A program made the translations under genes and the position numbers. Positions 62,621 through 64,000 of a stretch of 64,000 nucleotides of DNA are shown here, in pieces; position 1 is the first letter of the stretch, and every line of letters starts with the position of its first letter. The notes beneath the pieces are model-generated. The model worked only from the letters and a program-made list of their open reading frames with translations, was not told the origin of the DNA and ran no database searches. Source of the DNA: Liolophura sinensis (taxonomy: Eukaryota > Mollusca > Polyplacophora > Chitonida > Chitonidae); contig NC_088299.1 in assembly GCF_032854445.1 (NCBI RefSeq), positions 18,285,608 through 18,349,607 of the forward strand, in the 5' to 3' direction.

Positions 62621-62930
62621 AAACGACAGATAAATGTGAGCAAGTTATTAAACAAACAGATAAATGTGTGCAGGTTATTAAATTGGCAGATAAATGTGTG
62701 CAGGTTATTAAACTGACAGGTAAATATGTGCAAGTTATTAAGCTGACAGATAAAAGTGAACATGCAGGTTATTAAACGGACAGATATATGTGAGAATACA
62801 GGTCATTAAACAGACAGATAAACGTGGGCAGCCTATTAAACGAACAGATAAATGTGTGCAAATCATTAAGCTGACAGATACATATGGGCAGGCTATTAAA
62901 CAAACAGATAAATGTCACAAAGTGTCACAA
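62620..62930 (+). repeat. About 28-bp tandem repeat, about ten units
   Basis: Units ACAGATAAATGTGTGCAGGT + TATTAAAC with variants. It directly follows the 52-bp array and may derive from its ACAGAC/AAACG parts. Confidence 0.85.
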
Positions 62931-62934
62931 AGTG

Positions 62935-64000
62935 GTTAACCATTTATTTATTTAAGAAGTATTAAAATTTAAAACGAGATTTGGACTTTTGATTGTGAGA
63001 CCTAAAAGACTTGAAATCGTGAACACATTATAAATGTGACACGTGTTTCTCAATCTAAATTTCTGGACTTCCAAATATCTTATGATGAAGCTTTCACTCC
63101 TGTAAAATACAATTAATTTCAAAGCCTAAACATGTCTTCTTAGGGGAAAGTGACTGCTTTTCTTCAGTTTAATTTTCATTTGAGACAGGAATGTTAAAAA
63201 CTTTCACAAATAAGGACCCAGAGTCCAGAGTCCAGAGTGTGGTTTGTTTTAATGATTTCCGTGATGTCAGACGTCGAAATGTCAGAGAGGGGGGAATATC
63301 GTGCCTGACCTGCTGGGGAACACATGCAACACCTGAACCTAACCAAGGGAGCAAAAATTTTAGTTGTTAATAAAAGTACTCATGACAAGTGATTAAACAA
63401 GACATTCGTTTTTATAGTGTGAAGGGTGGGTGTGAACGAACGTGTTTTGTTGCATAGTTGACAGAGGCATTGGTAGTGGAATATAGTCTTCTCCGCCCCT
63501 GTACCGTTAAGACGACGTAAACATGCTAATAGCCATGTGGTATACAATACTCGACTGATGATCAGACATACAGGTGACGTGATGCCGTAACGCCCCCATA
63601 AATATGTCGTGACTTATGTAACAATGCCTGACGAAACATCTGCGTTATCTTACTATTGTATGTGTAGTGTGAGTACTAATGTTTAGACGGTTCGAGCTTC
63701 CTCAGCTAAGGAATGATGCTCAGAGCGTGAAGGGTGTTCAACTTCTCATTGTTTTAGCTGGTTAGTGAGACTACAAAAAAATGTAGAAGTAAACACTTTT
63801 AGACATTTGTAAGCAACACATGCGTACAACCCTTTTGATTGAGGAACCCGGCATGACAAGACATTCTAAACATACACGACTTTGTGACTGCTCGTCCTTG
63901 ACAAACCATTTTGCGGTTTTTCGCTGGTCATGCGCTTTACCTAATAGAATAAAATGTCCTACAATCAACTCAACAAATGAGTAATAAATAAACTCTCAAC
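62935..64000. other. Gene-free stretch to the window end
   Basis: I see no supported exon, repeat or RNA gene here. Confidence 0.5.

Overview
The window looks like a chromosomal segment of a marine lophotrochozoan, most likely a bivalve-type mollusc. Genes are split by GT-AG introns, intergenic space is long, tandem minisatellites are very numerous, and there are several copies of a tRNA-headed dispersed element whose 3' part (ATTGGTGTTTTA..GCC..ACTC, or its complement) I associate with molluscan genomes. The species call is inference; the eukaryotic gene structure is seen directly.

Layout. (1) 1-7770, + strand: the last four coding exons of LONP2, the peroxisomal Lon protease, embedded in minisatellites. 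The protein ends in Ser-Lys-Leu-stop, the peroxisomal targeting signal PTS1. A 25-bp minisatellite of about 32 units begins exactly in these last codons. (2) 7.7-22.9 kb: no gene recognised. It holds a degraded Tc1/mariner-like transposon with TA target duplication (10339-10909), SINE copies and several tandem arrays. (3) 23005-39365, + strand: a ten-exon gene, unrecognised, for a protein of about 1,410 residues. It is low-complexity, rich in Arg/Ser/Pro/Tyr, and carries repeated RSxSP sites and a repeated W-x-I-T-P-A-E motif. Its exon 3 shows a reading-frame conflict. (4) 39.4-46.5 kb: intergenic, with SINE copies and a 25-bp array carrying CACGTG E-boxes. (5) 53064-46501, - strand: a complete eight-exon SLC34 (NaPi-II) sodium/phosphate cotransporter gene of 670 codons, with a TATA box and a candidate poly(A) signal. 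(6) 53.2-64 kb: mostly gene-free, with an 84-bp satellite open on both strands, a 52-bp array and one orphan candidate exon on the - strand near 58.7 kb.

The three genes show no evident shared pathway; the unknown gene and SLC34 lie tail to tail. The points most worth checking are the LONP2 PTS1-stop minisatellite, the unrecognised RSxSP/WITPAE protein, the single surplus base found in each of the two + strand genes, and an Asn in SLC34 at a position I recall as Asp or Gly in vertebrate paralogues.
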